DNA of 64,000 bases. Origin: CBDIHP01 sp965279195. Lineage in GTDB: Bacteria > Planctomycetota > Planctomycetia > Isosphaerales > Isosphaeraceae. Below the pieces are notes generated by a model. That model was not told the DNA's origin, did not search any database, and saw only the letters and a program-made list of their open reading frames with translations. The translations under genes and the position numbers were made by a program. Below, piece by piece: positions 1 to 8,183 of the stretch. The stretch lies in the NCBI GenBank assembly GCA_965279195.1, contig CBDIHP010000038.1:124001-188000 (forward strand), given 5' to 3'. The first letter of the stretch is position 1; every line of letters begins with the position of its first letter.

Positions 1-723
1 CTGCTACCCGATCAGCAGGGGGATCGTCGAGACGACCGCGCTCTTCGCCCACGCGGCGAAGCGTGCCGGAATGGGGGCGGTCGTCAACATGTCGCAGGCC
101 ATCGCCCGCGAGGACGCGAGGAGCCACGCCTCGTACAACCACTGGCTCTCCGAGCGGGTGTTCGATTGGTCGGGGCTCGCGGTCACGCACCTGCGGCCCG
201 GGTTCTTCGCGGAGTGGCTGCTGAGCTTCGCCCCGATGATCCGCGAGGGGACGATCTTCGCCCCATTCGGCGACGGCCGGTGCGCGTTCATCGCGGCCAA
301 GGACCAGGGACGCGTCATCGCGGCGATTCTACAAAACCCGGGCGCCCATCGGGGCAAGACGTATCCGCCAACCGGGCCGGTCGAGCACACGTTCGCCGAG
401 GCAGCCGGGGTCGTCGGGCGAGTCCTCGGGAGGCACGTCGCCTACCATCAGGTCTCGTTCGAGGCGATGGCCGAGGCCATCCTCGGCCGGACCAGGGGCC
501 TGCCCCGCAACGACGCCCTGAGCGGGTACGCCGAGTTGAACCCGCCCGACGCCGCCGGGGGCCGCCCGTCATCCAGCACCTGCGCGAGGCCCTGGAGGAC
601 CACCACCACGGCCTGTTCGCCGGGACCAACGACTCCGTCGAGCGGATCACGGGCCGACGGCCGATGACGGTCGAGGCGTAGGTGGAGAAGCACCGCGCGG
701 CGTTCGTCCCCGCCGCTGACTGA
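1..723 (+). pseudogene. NmrA-like NAD(P)-binding protein, C-terminal part, broken
   Basis: The frame is already open at the left edge and carries the C-terminal part of an NmrA-type atypical short-chain dehydrogenase; the Rossmann N-terminus lies outside the window. Coding runs in one frame to about position 565, then the family-like sequence (VIQHLREALEDHHHGL, then TNDSVERITGRRP) continues in another frame, so a base has been gained or lost there. That second frame meets a TAG at 679 where relatives continue with Y/F-V-E-K-H-R, and the matching residues VEKHRAAF follow up to the TGA at 721. One frameshift plus one nonsense change points to a decayed gene. Substrate unknown. Confidence 0.7.
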
Positions 724-806
724 GCAGATAGCGACAACGGAGCGACGCCGGACGCCCGTGGCGCCGGAGCGGACCCGAACCGAAACGACAAACAGCGACG
801 CGAAGT

Positions 807-1637
807 ATGAAGAACGAATCGGCAACCGAAGAATCCTTCCCGCAATTCAAGGCGATGCAACGCGAAATCTGGGCCGGCTTCGCCGCCAACGAGGGGTTCA
901 CGACACTCGCGGCGGCCGAGCTGGTCGCCTTCGCGAAGGTCCGCGAGGGCGAGGCGGTGCTCGACGTCGGCTGCGGGACGGGCGTGGTCTCCGTCACGGC
1001 GGCCCGGCAAGGGGGCCGCGCGAAAGGGCTCGACCTGACGCCGGTCCTGCTCGATCGGGCGCGGGAGAACGCGTCCATCGCCGGAGTCGAGATCGAGTTC
1101 GTCGAAGGCGACGTGGAGTCGCTCCCCTATCCCGACGCCTCCTTCGACGTCGTGCTGAGCCAGTTCGGCCACATGTTCGCGCCGCGGCCCGAGGTGGCGA
1201 CCGCCGAGATGTTACGGGTGCTCAAGCCCGGCGGGCGGATCGCGTTCGCCACCTGGCCGCCCGAACATTTCATGGGCAAGACCTTCGCCCTGATCGCGAG
1301 CTACATGCCCGCCCCGGCCCCGGGCGGGCCGGTCCCCGCGCCCCCGCCGCTCTGGGGTGACCCGAACGTCGTGCGGCAACGCCTGGGCGAGCGAGTCTCG
1401 GGGCTGGGGTTCAGCCGATCCTGGCTGACCATGCCGGCCCTGAGCGCGCGCCACGTGGCGATCGGCGCCGAGGCCACGTTCGGGCCGCTCAAGGCCTTGC
1501 TCGCGAGGTTGGGCACCAACCAGCCGGAGCGGGCCGCGTCGCTCCGCGCCGCGGTGGCCCGGCTCGTCGCGGAGACCATGGAAGGCAACCACCTGCGGCA
1601 GCACTACCTGATGTCGCTCGCGACCAAGAACGCCTGA
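807..1637 (+). CDS. class I SAM-dependent methyltransferase
   Basis: A 276-residue cytosolic methyltransferase of the UbiE/Methyltransf_11 type. The SAM-binding glycine motif is clear (VLDVGCGTG, near residues 51-59), followed by an acidic strand end (GLDLTP), the segment with GDVESLPYPDASFDVV, and the post-motif LRVLKPGGRIAFATWPP. The acceptor cannot be told from sequence. It sits between two NmrA-like genes in the same direction, with about 60 bp to the next ATG, so an operon is plausible. Fold assignment is firm; the role is open. Confidence 0.85.
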   Translation: MKNESATEESFPQFKAMQREIWAGFAANEGFTTLAAAELVAFAKVREGEAVLDVGCGTGVVSVTAARQGGRAKGLDLTPVLLDRARENASIAGVEIEFVEGDVESLPYPDASFDVVLSQFGHMFAPRPEVATAEMLRVLKPGGRIAFATWPPEHFMGKTFALIASYMPAPAPGGPVPAPPPLWGDPNVVRQRLGERVSGLGFSRSWLTMPALSARHVAIGAEATFGPLKALLARLGTNQPERAASLRAAVARLVAETMEGNHLRQHYLMSLATKNA

Positions 1638-1698
1638 CGAGGGCGGATACGCCCGGCACCCGCCGACGCGGGGACGCCGCAAGACGAAAGAAGGAATC

Positions 1699-2817
1699 AT
1701 GACCAAGCCGAAGATCCTCGTCACGGGCGCGACTGGTAAGACCGGGAGCGCCGTCGTCTCCCAGCTCCGCGAACGGGACTGGCCCGTCCGCGCCGTCGTC
1801 CACCGCCGTGACGAGCGGAGCGACCGCCTCGAACGCCTCGGGGCCGAGGTCGTCGTCGCCGACCTCTACGACTCCGAGGAATTGCTCTCGGCGATGAAGG
1901 GCACGCCACGCGCTTACTACTGCCCGCCGGTGGCCCCGTACATGATCCAGTCCGCCGCGGCGTTCGCAACGGCGGCGCGGAAGGCCGGACTCGAATCGGT
2001 CGTGCAGATGAGCCAGTGGCTGTCGAGCCCCGACCACCCCGCGCCGATGACGCGCCAGACGTGGCTGGTCGACCGCCTGTTCGCGATGATCCCCGGGGCA
2101 TCGCACACGATCGTGAACCCAGGCTTCTTCGCGGACAACTACCTCGCGCTGACCATCGGCACGGCCGCGAGCCTCGGAGTCTTCCCCGTGCTCACCGGCG
2201 AGAGCCGCAATGCACCCCCGTCGAACGAAGACATGGCGCGGGTCGTTGTCGCCGCCCTCAAGGACCCCGAGCGCCACGACCGGCGAGCGTATCGACCGAC
2301 GGGCCCCGACCTCCTCACGGGCGGTCAGATGGCCGCCGTCGTCGGCCGCGTCCTGGGGCGCAAGGTGCGTGCCGTCGCCGTTCCGTTCTGGCTGCTCAAC
2401 AAGACGCTCCGGCTGAAGGGCATGTCGCGGTACGAGGCCGGGCTCACCCGCTTCTACCTGGAGGATCACGCGGCCGGCGCCTTCGAATTCGGGGCGCCGA
2501 CGGCCCACGTCCTCGAGCTGACGGGCCGTCCGGCCGAGGACTTCGAGACGACGGTGCGTCGCTACGCCGCCCGGCCGGGATCGCGACGCACGGTCGGCAA
2601 TTTCGTGAGGGCGCTGGGCGAATTCCTAATCACCCCGATCTGGCCGGGCCACGACCACGAGGCGTGCGACCGGCGGCTCGGATTTCCCTCTCCCGCGAGT
2701 CCCCGCTTCGCGGCGGAGAGCGAACGCTGGCGGTCCGAGCACAACGGGGAACTCGCGAACGCGACAGATGGATTCGCGGGTCCACTTGTCTCCCCACGGA
2801 AGGATGTGAAGGCATGA
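1699..2817 (+). CDS. NmrA-like NAD(P)-binding protein, copy 1
   Basis: A 372-residue atypical short-chain dehydrogenase. The N-terminal Rossmann motif TGATGKTG (residues 9-16) binds the dinucleotide; the family contains NmrA redox sensors and NAD(P)H-dependent quinone reductases. The central part holds QMSQWLSSPDHPAP and IVNPGFFADNY, typical of this subgroup. A C-terminal extension of about 80 residues is shared with the paralogue at 3807-4949. An AAGGAATC stretch precedes the ATG. Its stop overlaps the start of the next gene by ATGA, indicating translational coupling. Substrate not deducible. Confidence 0.8.
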   Translation: MTKPKILVTGATGKTGSAVVSQLRERDWPVRAVVHRRDERSDRLERLGAEVVVADLYDSEELLSAMKGTPRAYYCPPVAPYMIQSAAAFATAARKAGLESVVQMSQWLSSPDHPAPMTRQTWLVDRLFAMIPGASHTIVNPGFFADNYLALTIGTAASLGVFPVLTGESRNAPPSNEDMARVVVAALKDPERHDRRAYRPTGPDLLTGGQMAAVVGRVLGRKVRAVAVPFWLLNKTLRLKGMSRYEAGLTRFYLEDHAAGAFEFGAPTAHVLELTGRPAEDFETTVRRYAARPGSRRTVGNFVRALGEFLITPIWPGHDHEACDRRLGFPSPASPRFAAESERWRSEHNGELANATDGFAGPLVSPRKDVKA

Positions 2818-3810
2818 AACATCCAAGAATCCTGGTCGTCGGGGCCACGGGCCACGTTGGGTCGAAGGTCGCCGTCCTGCTCGCCGACCGAGGCCACGAC
2901 GTCACCGCGCTCGTCAGGCGGGACGGGGCGACGATCCGCGACCCGTATGAGGGGCCGATCCGCTAAGTCACCGGCGACCTGTTCGACGAGGCGTCGATCG
3001 CGCGGGCCTTGGAGGGGATCGACGTGGTCGTCTCGACGGCCAACGGCGTCGTGCCGCAGCATCGGAGGGAGGAACGACGCATCGAGCGTGAACGGGGCAG
3101 CCCTTCGGCTCATCGCCCTGTGCGAGGCGGCCGGCGTTCGCCGTTTCGTACAGTCCTCGGTGCCGCCGTACAGGCGCGAGCGGCGCGTGCCGGAGCTCGT
3201 AGGCAAGCGGGCGATCGAAGAGCGCCTCGCCGCCTCGCCCATGCAGTCGGTCATCATCAGAAACGCAGGCTTCATGGACGTCTGCCTCGTGATGGGCGGG
3301 TTCAAGCAAGCCGCCGACCGATCGGCGCACGCGACCACCGGGAGGGACTACGGCTTCACGAAGCTCTGGATGTCGCTCGTGGGCGACCTGGTGGAGCGAC
3401 ACGGCTACCTACTGGCGCCCGGCGGCACACGCCACGGCACGCCGATCATCGCGACAAGGGACGTCGCCGAGATGCTGGTCGGCGGGGTGCTCTATCCCGG
3501 AAGCGAGAACCTGCTGATCGAGTCCGGCGGCCCCGAGTGGCTCACGTGGCGCGAGATCGCCGACGCGATCGAGCGGAAGACGGGACGCAGGGTGAGGGTC
3601 CTCCCCATCCCCTCGTGGCTCGCCCGGATGAACCAGGCGTTGGTGCGTCCCTTCTCGGCCTCGGCGGCGAGCATCTTCGCGCTGATCGGCTTCGTCGCCG
3701 ACTTCCAGCCGCGGTGGAGTTCCGAGGACGCCCTCCGCACATTGAATCTGCCGAAGCAGTGGACCGTCGCCGATTACCTCGACGCCAACTATTCAAAGGA
3801 GCCGAAATGA
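2814..3810 (+). pseudogene. NmrA-like NAD(P)-binding protein, broken by a stop and a frameshift
   Basis: Begins with a good Rossmann motif (VVGATGHVGSKVA) after an ATGA overlap with the upstream paralogue. A TAA at 2964 interrupts the frame where relatives read Y-V-T-G-D-L; the expected sequence (GDLFDEASIARALEG, IDVVVSTANGVVP) continues directly after it. Around 3062-3080 coding moves to another frame (SSVNGAALRLIALCEAAGVR) and stays open to the end at LDANYSKEPK. The rest is well conserved, including the NAGFMDV segment, so decay is recent. The 3' end again overlaps the next gene by ATGA. Two independent lesions make a sequencing artefact less likely but do not exclude it. Confidence 0.75.
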
Positions 3811-4949
3811 CGAAGCCCATGATCCTCGTGACCGGCGCGACCGGCAAGACCGGCGGCGCCGTCGTTGCCCGCCTCCTCCAGCTGAACTGGCCCGTCAGGG
3901 CGGTCGTCTCCCGCCGGGATGCACGGAGCGAACGCCTCCAAAGTCTCGGAGTCGAGACCGTCGTTGCCGACATGTACGATCCCGAGCAGCTACTCGACGC
4001 GATGCGGGGCACGTCGCGGGCCTACTTCCTGCCCATCTTCAGGCCGTACATGATCCAGAGTGCGGCGGCATTCGCGGTGGCGGCCCGGGAGGCGAAGCTC
4101 GAATCGGTCGTCCAGATGAGCCAGTGGACCTCGAGCCCGTCGCACCCGGCGATCCTGACGCGTCAGACCTGGCTCGTCGACCGCCTCTTCGCCCACATCC
4201 CTGGCGTCGCGCACACGATCGTGAACCCCGGGATGTTCGCCGACAACTTCCTGCGGACGATCGACATGGCGGCCCTGCTCGGCGTCTTCCCGCTCCTGAC
4301 GGGAACAAGCAAAAGTGCGCCGGTGTCGAACGAGGACATCGCCCGCGTCGTGGCCGAGATCCTGACCGACCCCGCCCCGCACGCCGGCAAGACGTACCGC
4401 CCCACCGGGCCGAAATTGCTCTCGGGCCGCGAGATGGCCGAAGCGATCTCAAGGGCCGTCGGCAACCGAGTCCGCCCGGTAACGACGCCCGTCTGGATGC
4501 TCTCCAAGGTCGCCCGCCTGCAGGGGGTCGACCCGTTCGAGATCGCGAGCCTTCGCTATTACCTGCGCGACCACGCTCTCGGCGCGTTCGAGTTCGAGGG
4601 CGGCGTCACCGACGTGGTGCAGGAGCTGACCGGCACCCCGGCGGAGGAATTCGAGGCCACGGCCCGACGCTACGCGGCCCTGCCGTTCGCCAGGAAGACC
4701 CTCACGAATCGCGTGCGCGCCCTCGTGAACTTCGGCCTCGTGCCCGTCGTCCCCGGCTACAACCTCGATCGCTACGAGCGCGAGCACGCGTTCCCCCGGC
4801 CGGCCGACCCGCGGCTGACGCTAGAGTCCGAGACTTGGATTCGGGAGCACGCGCGTCTCTCGCCGCTCGGGGGCTCGGCCGACACGAGTGTACCGGCGAC
4901 TTCGCCCTCGGGCGCATCCCGCCGCAACGCGAGCGCGAGCGTGGCATGA
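3807..4949 (+). CDS. NmrA-like NAD(P)-binding protein, copy 2
   Basis: A 380-residue paralogue of the gene at 1699-2817, alike from end to end (TGATGKTG motif at residues 9-16, QMSQWTSSPSHPA, IVNPGMFADNF, and the same C-terminal extension). The frame is open far upstream, but ATG 3807 overlaps the preceding stop (ATGA) and starts exactly where the paralogue starts, so it is preferred. The gene is intact and ends in another ATGA overlap with the truncated reductase-like gene. The chain of one-base-register overlaps shows this block was once one polycistronic unit. Catalytic activity is unknown. Confidence 0.8.
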   Translation: MTKPMILVTGATGKTGGAVVARLLQLNWPVRAVVSRRDARSERLQSLGVETVVADMYDPEQLLDAMRGTSRAYFLPIFRPYMIQSAAAFAVAAREAKLESVVQMSQWTSSPSHPAILTRQTWLVDRLFAHIPGVAHTIVNPGMFADNFLRTIDMAALLGVFPLLTGTSKSAPVSNEDIARVVAEILTDPAPHAGKTYRPTGPKLLSGREMAEAISRAVGNRVRPVTTPVWMLSKVARLQGVDPFEIASLRYYLRDHALGAFEFEGGVTDVVQELTGTPAEEFEATARRYAALPFARKTLTNRVRALVNFGLVPVVPGYNLDRYEREHAFPRPADPRLTLESETWIREHARLSPLGGSADTSVPATSPSGASRRNASASVA

Positions 4950-5395
4950 ACGGAGAAAACAAGACGGCCATGAAGGACCATCCCACGGTCAGGAAGCATC
5001 GTGAATCTTCGGCGGGATACCAGGCGCAGCGTGCCCCACGCATCCTCGACGCGGCCTGGCTCCGACAGCTCTGCCTCGAGTGCGGAGCGGACGACGTCGG
5101 GTTCGTCGAGATCGGCCGGCCCAATCTCGACGACCAGCGCGACGACATCCTGAAGGTCTTCCCCGGCTCGCGGACCCTCATTAGCTCCGTGTGCCGCATC
5201 AACTTGGGGCCAATCCGAAGCCCCGCCCGGTCGGTGACGAACAACTATCGCGAGTTCATGGGGGGCTTCCACGACTGGGTCGGCACGGTCGCCGACAGTC
5301 ACAACGAGCTCGACTACCGGAGGAAGGTCGACGACGGCGAGACCGCCTCGCTATGGCAGAGCCTCGCCTTCGGGCCGAATTACAAGGCGGCCTAG
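4946..5395 (+). pseudogene. 4Fe-4S QueG-like reductase, internally deleted and cut by an IS
   Basis: The product starts like epoxyqueuosine-reductase-like 4Fe-4S proteins (LDAAWLRQLCLECGADDVGF, then RTLISSVCR and IRSPARSV). It jumps straight to a C-terminal segment of the same family (YREFMGGFHDW, ASLWQSLAFGPNYKAA). The middle of the protein is therefore missing in frame. It stops at a TAG that is part of the CTAG bordering the insertion sequence, just where relatives continue with Y-C and the cysteine-rich cluster motif. No iron-sulfur cysteines remain, so the product should be inactive. The family assignment rests on recalled motifs. Confidence 0.65.
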
Positions 5396-5413
5396 TATTA
5401 CAGTTGTAACTAA
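5396..5413 (+). repeat. left terminal inverted repeat of the IS701-family element
   Basis: TATTACAGTTGTAACTAA matches the reverse complement of the right end without mismatch. CTAG lies immediately outside. The stop codon of the frameshifted transposase extension (TAG on the minus strand at 5410-5412) is inside this repeat. Confidence 0.9.
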
Positions 5414-5603
5414 TCCGGCGGCACCGCCCCCCGGCTGCGGTAGTGGCAACGCCGGGCCATCGCCTGGTGGGCGCGACGCCATTCCGACCAGGACAGCACC
5501 GCGGCCGGCTCCGGCACGCAGTCCCAGAGCAGGCGGACCAGCAGCCGGCGGATCTCGGGCGAGGATAGCCGGATCAGCTCGCGGTCGCCGGACTTTTTGG
5601 GGG
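5410..5603 (-). other. -1 frame C-terminal extension of the transposase with slippery site
   Basis: On the minus strand the sequence C-CCA-AAA-AGT occurs in the zero frame at 5594-5603. Slipping back one base gives CCC-AAA-AAG and opens a frame with LIRLSSPEIRRLL and the ending RRCHYRSRGAVPPD, which resembles the normal C-terminus of IS701 transposases. The combined product would be about 441 residues. The motif fits the X-XXY-YYZ rule, so programmed frameshifting is possible; a plain one-base lesion in the C5/A5 run is the alternative. Confidence 0.6.
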
Positions 5604-6734
5604 CGCCTCGTCGGCCAGGCGGCGCACCGCCGCCAGGATCGCGTGGGCCAGCATCGACAGCGTCACGTGCCGGTGCCAGCCGGTCCAGCTCCGCACCTCG
5701 TAGTCGGCCAGCCCCGACTCCTGCTTCGCCGACTCGAACGCGCCCTCCACCGCCCAGCGGGTCCCGGCGACCCCGGCCAGGCGGGTGAGCGTCGTGCGGG
5801 CCGGGCCGGCCGCCAGGTAGTAGGCCAGTTCGCTCGGGTCGTCGGGACTGCGGCGGATCAGCAGCCAGCGGGCCCGCGACGGCCCGAGGTCGTGATTGAT
5901 CGCCACCCGGGCCCAGTCGTGCTCCCTCGGGCCCTTCGACCCGGCCGCGACCGAGATCCGACGCCAGGCCTGGCGTCGTAATGACGCGGCCAGCGCGGCG
6001 ACCGTCGCCTGCCGCGTCCCGACCCAGACCTGCTGGTTCGACCGCACCGCCAGGACGTAGGAGCGCCCGCGGTCCTCCAGCCAGCGGCGCAGCTCCCAGG
6101 CGCCGTAGACCTCGTCGCCGGTGACCCAGGCCGACGGCACGCCGGCGTCGAGGGCACGCCCGAGCATGTCCTTCGCCAGCGCGATCTTGGTCGCGAACCC
6201 GGTGCCTTCGGGGATCCCGGCCGAGCGGCAGCGGTCGGGGTCGTCGGCCCAATCCCGAGGCAGGTACAGCGCCCGGTCGATCAGGGCCGTGCCGTGGGGC
6301 GAGGCGTAGGCGAGGAAGACGCCGACCTGGGCGTTCTCGATCCGGCCGGCGGTGCCGGTGTACTGCCGGGCCACGCCGGCGGACTTGGTGCCCTTCTTGA
6401 GGAACCCGGTCTCGTCCAGGATCAGCACGGCGTCGGGGTCGCCGAGGGCCCCGACGGCGTAATCGCGGAGGTCGTCGCGGACGGCATCCGGGTCCCAGTC
6501 GGCGCGCCCCATGAGGTACTGGACGCCGTAGGGGTCGGCGTCGCCGATCCGCTCGGCGACCTGCCAGGCATTCTTCCTCTGCACGGGACCGAGGAGGCCG
6601 GCGAGGTAGGAGCGGACCCGGTCGCGTGTCTCGCTGCGCGGGAACCGGCCGCCGATCCGCCGCGCGACCTCGTCGAGCTGCCTGCCCCAGACCCGGACCT
6701 CCTCGATGCCGACCGCGACGCCAGTGCTGGCCAT
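5574..6734 (-). CDS. IS701-family transposase (zero-frame product)
   Basis: A 386-residue DDE transposase. Diagnostic blocks are GPVQRKNAWQVAE, VLILDETGFLKKGTKS, a long VARQYTGTAGRIENAQVG block, and AWVTGDEVYG; the Asp residues in LDETG and TGDE are the likely first and second catalytic acids. The zero-frame product ends in PPKSPATAS and lacks the usual C-terminus. That C-terminus lies in the -1 frame directly downstream, and a slippery CCCAAAA sits at the join. It cuts and joins DNA at the IS ends; functional status depends on whether frameshifting occurs. Confidence 0.88.
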   Translation of the reverse strand: MASTGVAVGIEEVRVWGRQLDEVARRIGGRFPRSETRDRVRSYLAGLLGPVQRKNAWQVAERIGDADPYGVQYLMGRADWDPDAVRDDLRDYAVGALGDPDAVLILDETGFLKKGTKSAGVARQYTGTAGRIENAQVGVFLAYASPHGTALIDRALYLPRDWADDPDRCRSAGIPEGTGFATKIALAKDMLGRALDAGVPSAWVTGDEVYGAWELRRWLEDRGRSYVLAVRSNQQVWVGTRQATVAALAASLRRQAWRRISVAAGSKGPREHDWARVAINHDLGPSRARWLLIRRSPDDPSELAYYLAAGPARTTLTRLAGVAGTRWAVEGAFESAKQESGLADYEVRSWTGWHRHVTLSMLAHAILAAVRRLADEAPPKSPATAS

Positions 6735-6782
6735 GGCGACGCTCCTGATATGTTTCCATGGACAGACTAACGGAACCTTCGG

Positions 6783-6800
6783 TTAGTTACAACTGTAATA
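6783..6800 (-). repeat. right terminal inverted repeat of the IS701-family element
   Basis: TTAGTTACAACTGTAATA is the exact inverted copy of the left end, followed by CTAG at 6801-6804. It supplies the last codons and the stop of the adjacent VOC gene on the minus strand. Confidence 0.9.
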
Positions 6801-7191
6801 CTAGGGGGGCGAATAGATTGACCACATTGCCGTCGGGGTCGAGCACTCGCGCAAACCGCTGGCCCCAGAAGGCGTCCCACGGCTCTTGGTAGCTCTCGTA
6901 CCCGGCCTCGATCAGGCGCGCGTGGGCTGAATCGACCTCGCCCGACTCCTCGAAGCGGAATTGAAGATTCAGCTTCTGCCCGGCCCCGTCCCGCCATCGC
7001 GGGTCGGTCTCCCGCACTAGCGATTCGGCCACGAAGCCGATTGAGTATCCGCTCGGGCCCGCGTACTCGACGTGCGTGCTGTGATCCTCCCCGGCCGGGA
7101 TGTCGAGCCCGAGGGTCCTGTAGAAGGCCAACGAACTCGGCATGTCGCGCACCACAATTCCGACGGTATGAAGGTAAGGTCTCACGGACAA
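6787..7191 (-). CDS. VOC (glyoxalase/bleomycin-resistance) superfamily protein
   Basis: A 134-residue single-domain VOC protein with the paired beta-alpha-beta-beta-beta modules: N-terminal VGIVVRDMPSSLAFYRTLGL and C-terminal VLDPDGNVVNLFAP. The family covers metal-dependent lyases, dioxygenases and binding proteins, and nothing fixes the ligand here. Its last five codons and stop come from the right end of the insertion sequence, replacing a few native residues; since DGN-x-VNLFAP is normally near the end of the fold, the protein may still work. It is divergent from a TetR gene that may control it. Confidence 0.8.
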   Translation of the reverse strand: MSVRPYLHTVGIVVRDMPSSLAFYRTLGLDIPAGEDHSTHVEYAGPSGYSIGFVAESLVRETDPRWRDGAGQKLNLQFRFEESGEVDSAHARLIEAGYESYQEPWDAFWGQRFARVLDPDGNVVNLFAPLVLQL

Positions 7192-7247
7192 ACTCCCTGG
7201 GGTATAGTGGCAAATCGGCCGAACTATCGGCCCTCTTCTTTACGAAA

Positions 7248-7260
7248 CGATACCGTATCG
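7248..7260. promoter_or_regulatory. probable TetR operator
   Basis: CGATAC-C-GTATCG is a perfect palindrome with a one-base centre lying two bases before the TetR start codon, in the 71-bp space between the divergent VOC and TetR genes. Position and symmetry suit an autoregulatory operator that would also cover the VOC promoter. Inferred from symmetry only. Confidence 0.55.
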
Positions 7261-7262
7261 AA

Positions 7263-7847
7263 ATGAGTGAGTCAACTCCTCCTCGCGGCCGTCCGCCTAG
7301 TCCCGACACGCGGACGGCCATTCTCGGGGCGGCCTTCCAGGTGCTGCTCAGCCGTGGCTACGCGGGCATGGCGATCGAGGCGGTCGCCACCGCCGCCGGG
7401 GCCGGCAAGTCGACGGTCTACCGCTGGTGGGCCGGGAAGGCCGAGTTGGCCGTCGACGCATTCTTCCACGTGACCGAGGCCGAGCTCCGGTTCCCAGACA
7501 CGGGGTCCGCCAAGGAGGACTTCCGGGGGCAGATCACCGAACTCGCCGCGCTGCTGCGTGGCCCGCGGGGGTCGGTGCTCGCGGCGATGCTGGGCGGGGC
7601 ACGCACCGACCCCGCCCTGGCACGGGCCCTGGGCGAGCGGTGGCTCGAGCCCAGACGACGCTGGGGCGTCGAGCGGATGACGCGGGCAGTGAAGGCCGGC
7701 GAGTGCCGGCCCGGGACCGACGTTGCAGCCGCTCTGGGTGTGCTCTACGGACCTCTTTACGCCCCCCTCCTGTTCGGGCAGGAGGTGCCGACGGCCGAGC
7801 AGGTCGAGGCTCACCTCGCCGTGGCGTTCGCCGGGGTCTTTCGCTAG
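7263..7847 (+). CDS. TetR/AcrR family transcriptional regulator
   Basis: A 194-residue repressor-type protein. The N-terminal TetR helix-turn-helix is plain: TRTAILGAAFQVLLSRGY, then MAIEAVATAAGAGKSTVYRWW and KAELAVDAFF (residues about 16-70). The C-terminal part is the ligand-binding and dimerisation region typical of the TetR_C_11-like group. The ATG at 7263 is chosen because it follows the palindrome directly and places the helix-turn-helix at the usual distance from the N-terminus. The divergent VOC gene is the natural target; the inducer is unknown. Confidence 0.88.
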   Translation: MSESTPPRGRPPSPDTRTAILGAAFQVLLSRGYAGMAIEAVATAAGAGKSTVYRWWAGKAELAVDAFFHVTEAELRFPDTGSAKEDFRGQITELAALLRGPRGSVLAAMLGGARTDPALARALGERWLEPRRRWGVERMTRAVKAGECRPGTDVAAALGVLYGPLYAPLLFGQEVPTAEQVEAHLAVAFAGVFR

Positions 7848-7923
7848 GATCGGCCAGGGCTTATCCGCCACGGCTACGAGCACTTCCACGACGGCGGCAC
7901 TCATCGCCAATGCGAGTGGAGCA

Positions 7924-8124
7924 TCACGAGCGTCTCCGGTACTCCGTGGTCAGCACGCCCGCGAAGCCCCAATTCTCCGGATCGACCTCATCGATGACGA
8001 TGTGGGTGTGCTCGGGCTTCTTGCCGAGGACCCGGACGAGCGTCTCGGTGATCTCGGCCACGAGCTGGGCCTTCTGGGCCGCGGTCACGCCGTCCTTGGT
8101 GATCCTCACGTTTACGTAGGGCAT
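7924..8124 (-). CDS. 4-oxalocrotonate tautomerase family protein
   Basis: A 66-residue tautomerase. The start at 8124 is chosen over an in-frame ATG six codons upstream because it gives Met-Pro-Tyr-Val; in this family the N-terminal Pro, exposed after Met removal, is the catalytic base. The body (TAAQKAQLVAEITETLVRVL, then THIVIDEV and ENWGFAG) fits the usual 60-70 residue hexamer-forming subunit, with a short extra C-terminal tail. Substrate unknown. It is convergent with the TetR gene and sits at the left edge of a stretch of gene fragments. Confidence 0.85.
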   Translation of the reverse strand: MPYVNVRITKDGVTAAQKAQLVAEITETLVRVLGKKPEHTHIVIDEVDPENWGFAGVLTTEYRRRS

Positions 8125-8183
8125 GGGCTTACCTCCGAGCATCGAGCGAAGTGGGCGAGCAGGATCCGCTCACGCGTGACTCA

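Larger units (their letters stand above)
5396..6800. mobile_element. IS701-family insertion sequence, 1405 bp
   Basis: The element is delimited by 18-bp perfect terminal inverted repeats and carries one minus-strand DDE transposase gene of IS701 type. CTAG borders it on both sides, fitting the 4-bp target duplication with a YTAR-like preference known for this family. The left side cuts a 4Fe-4S reductase-like gene and the right side enters the last codons of a VOC gene; the rest of the reductase gene is not on the right. The element is thus either a simple insertion beside an older deletion or the product of recombination between two copies. Confidence 0.85.

Noticed and set aside
3009..3806. 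Apparent 266-residue N-terminal extension of the second intact NmrA-like protein
   Set aside because: It reads partly through the decayed upstream gene in a wrong frame and is Arg-rich; the ATGA overlap and paralogue alignment fix the start at 3807.
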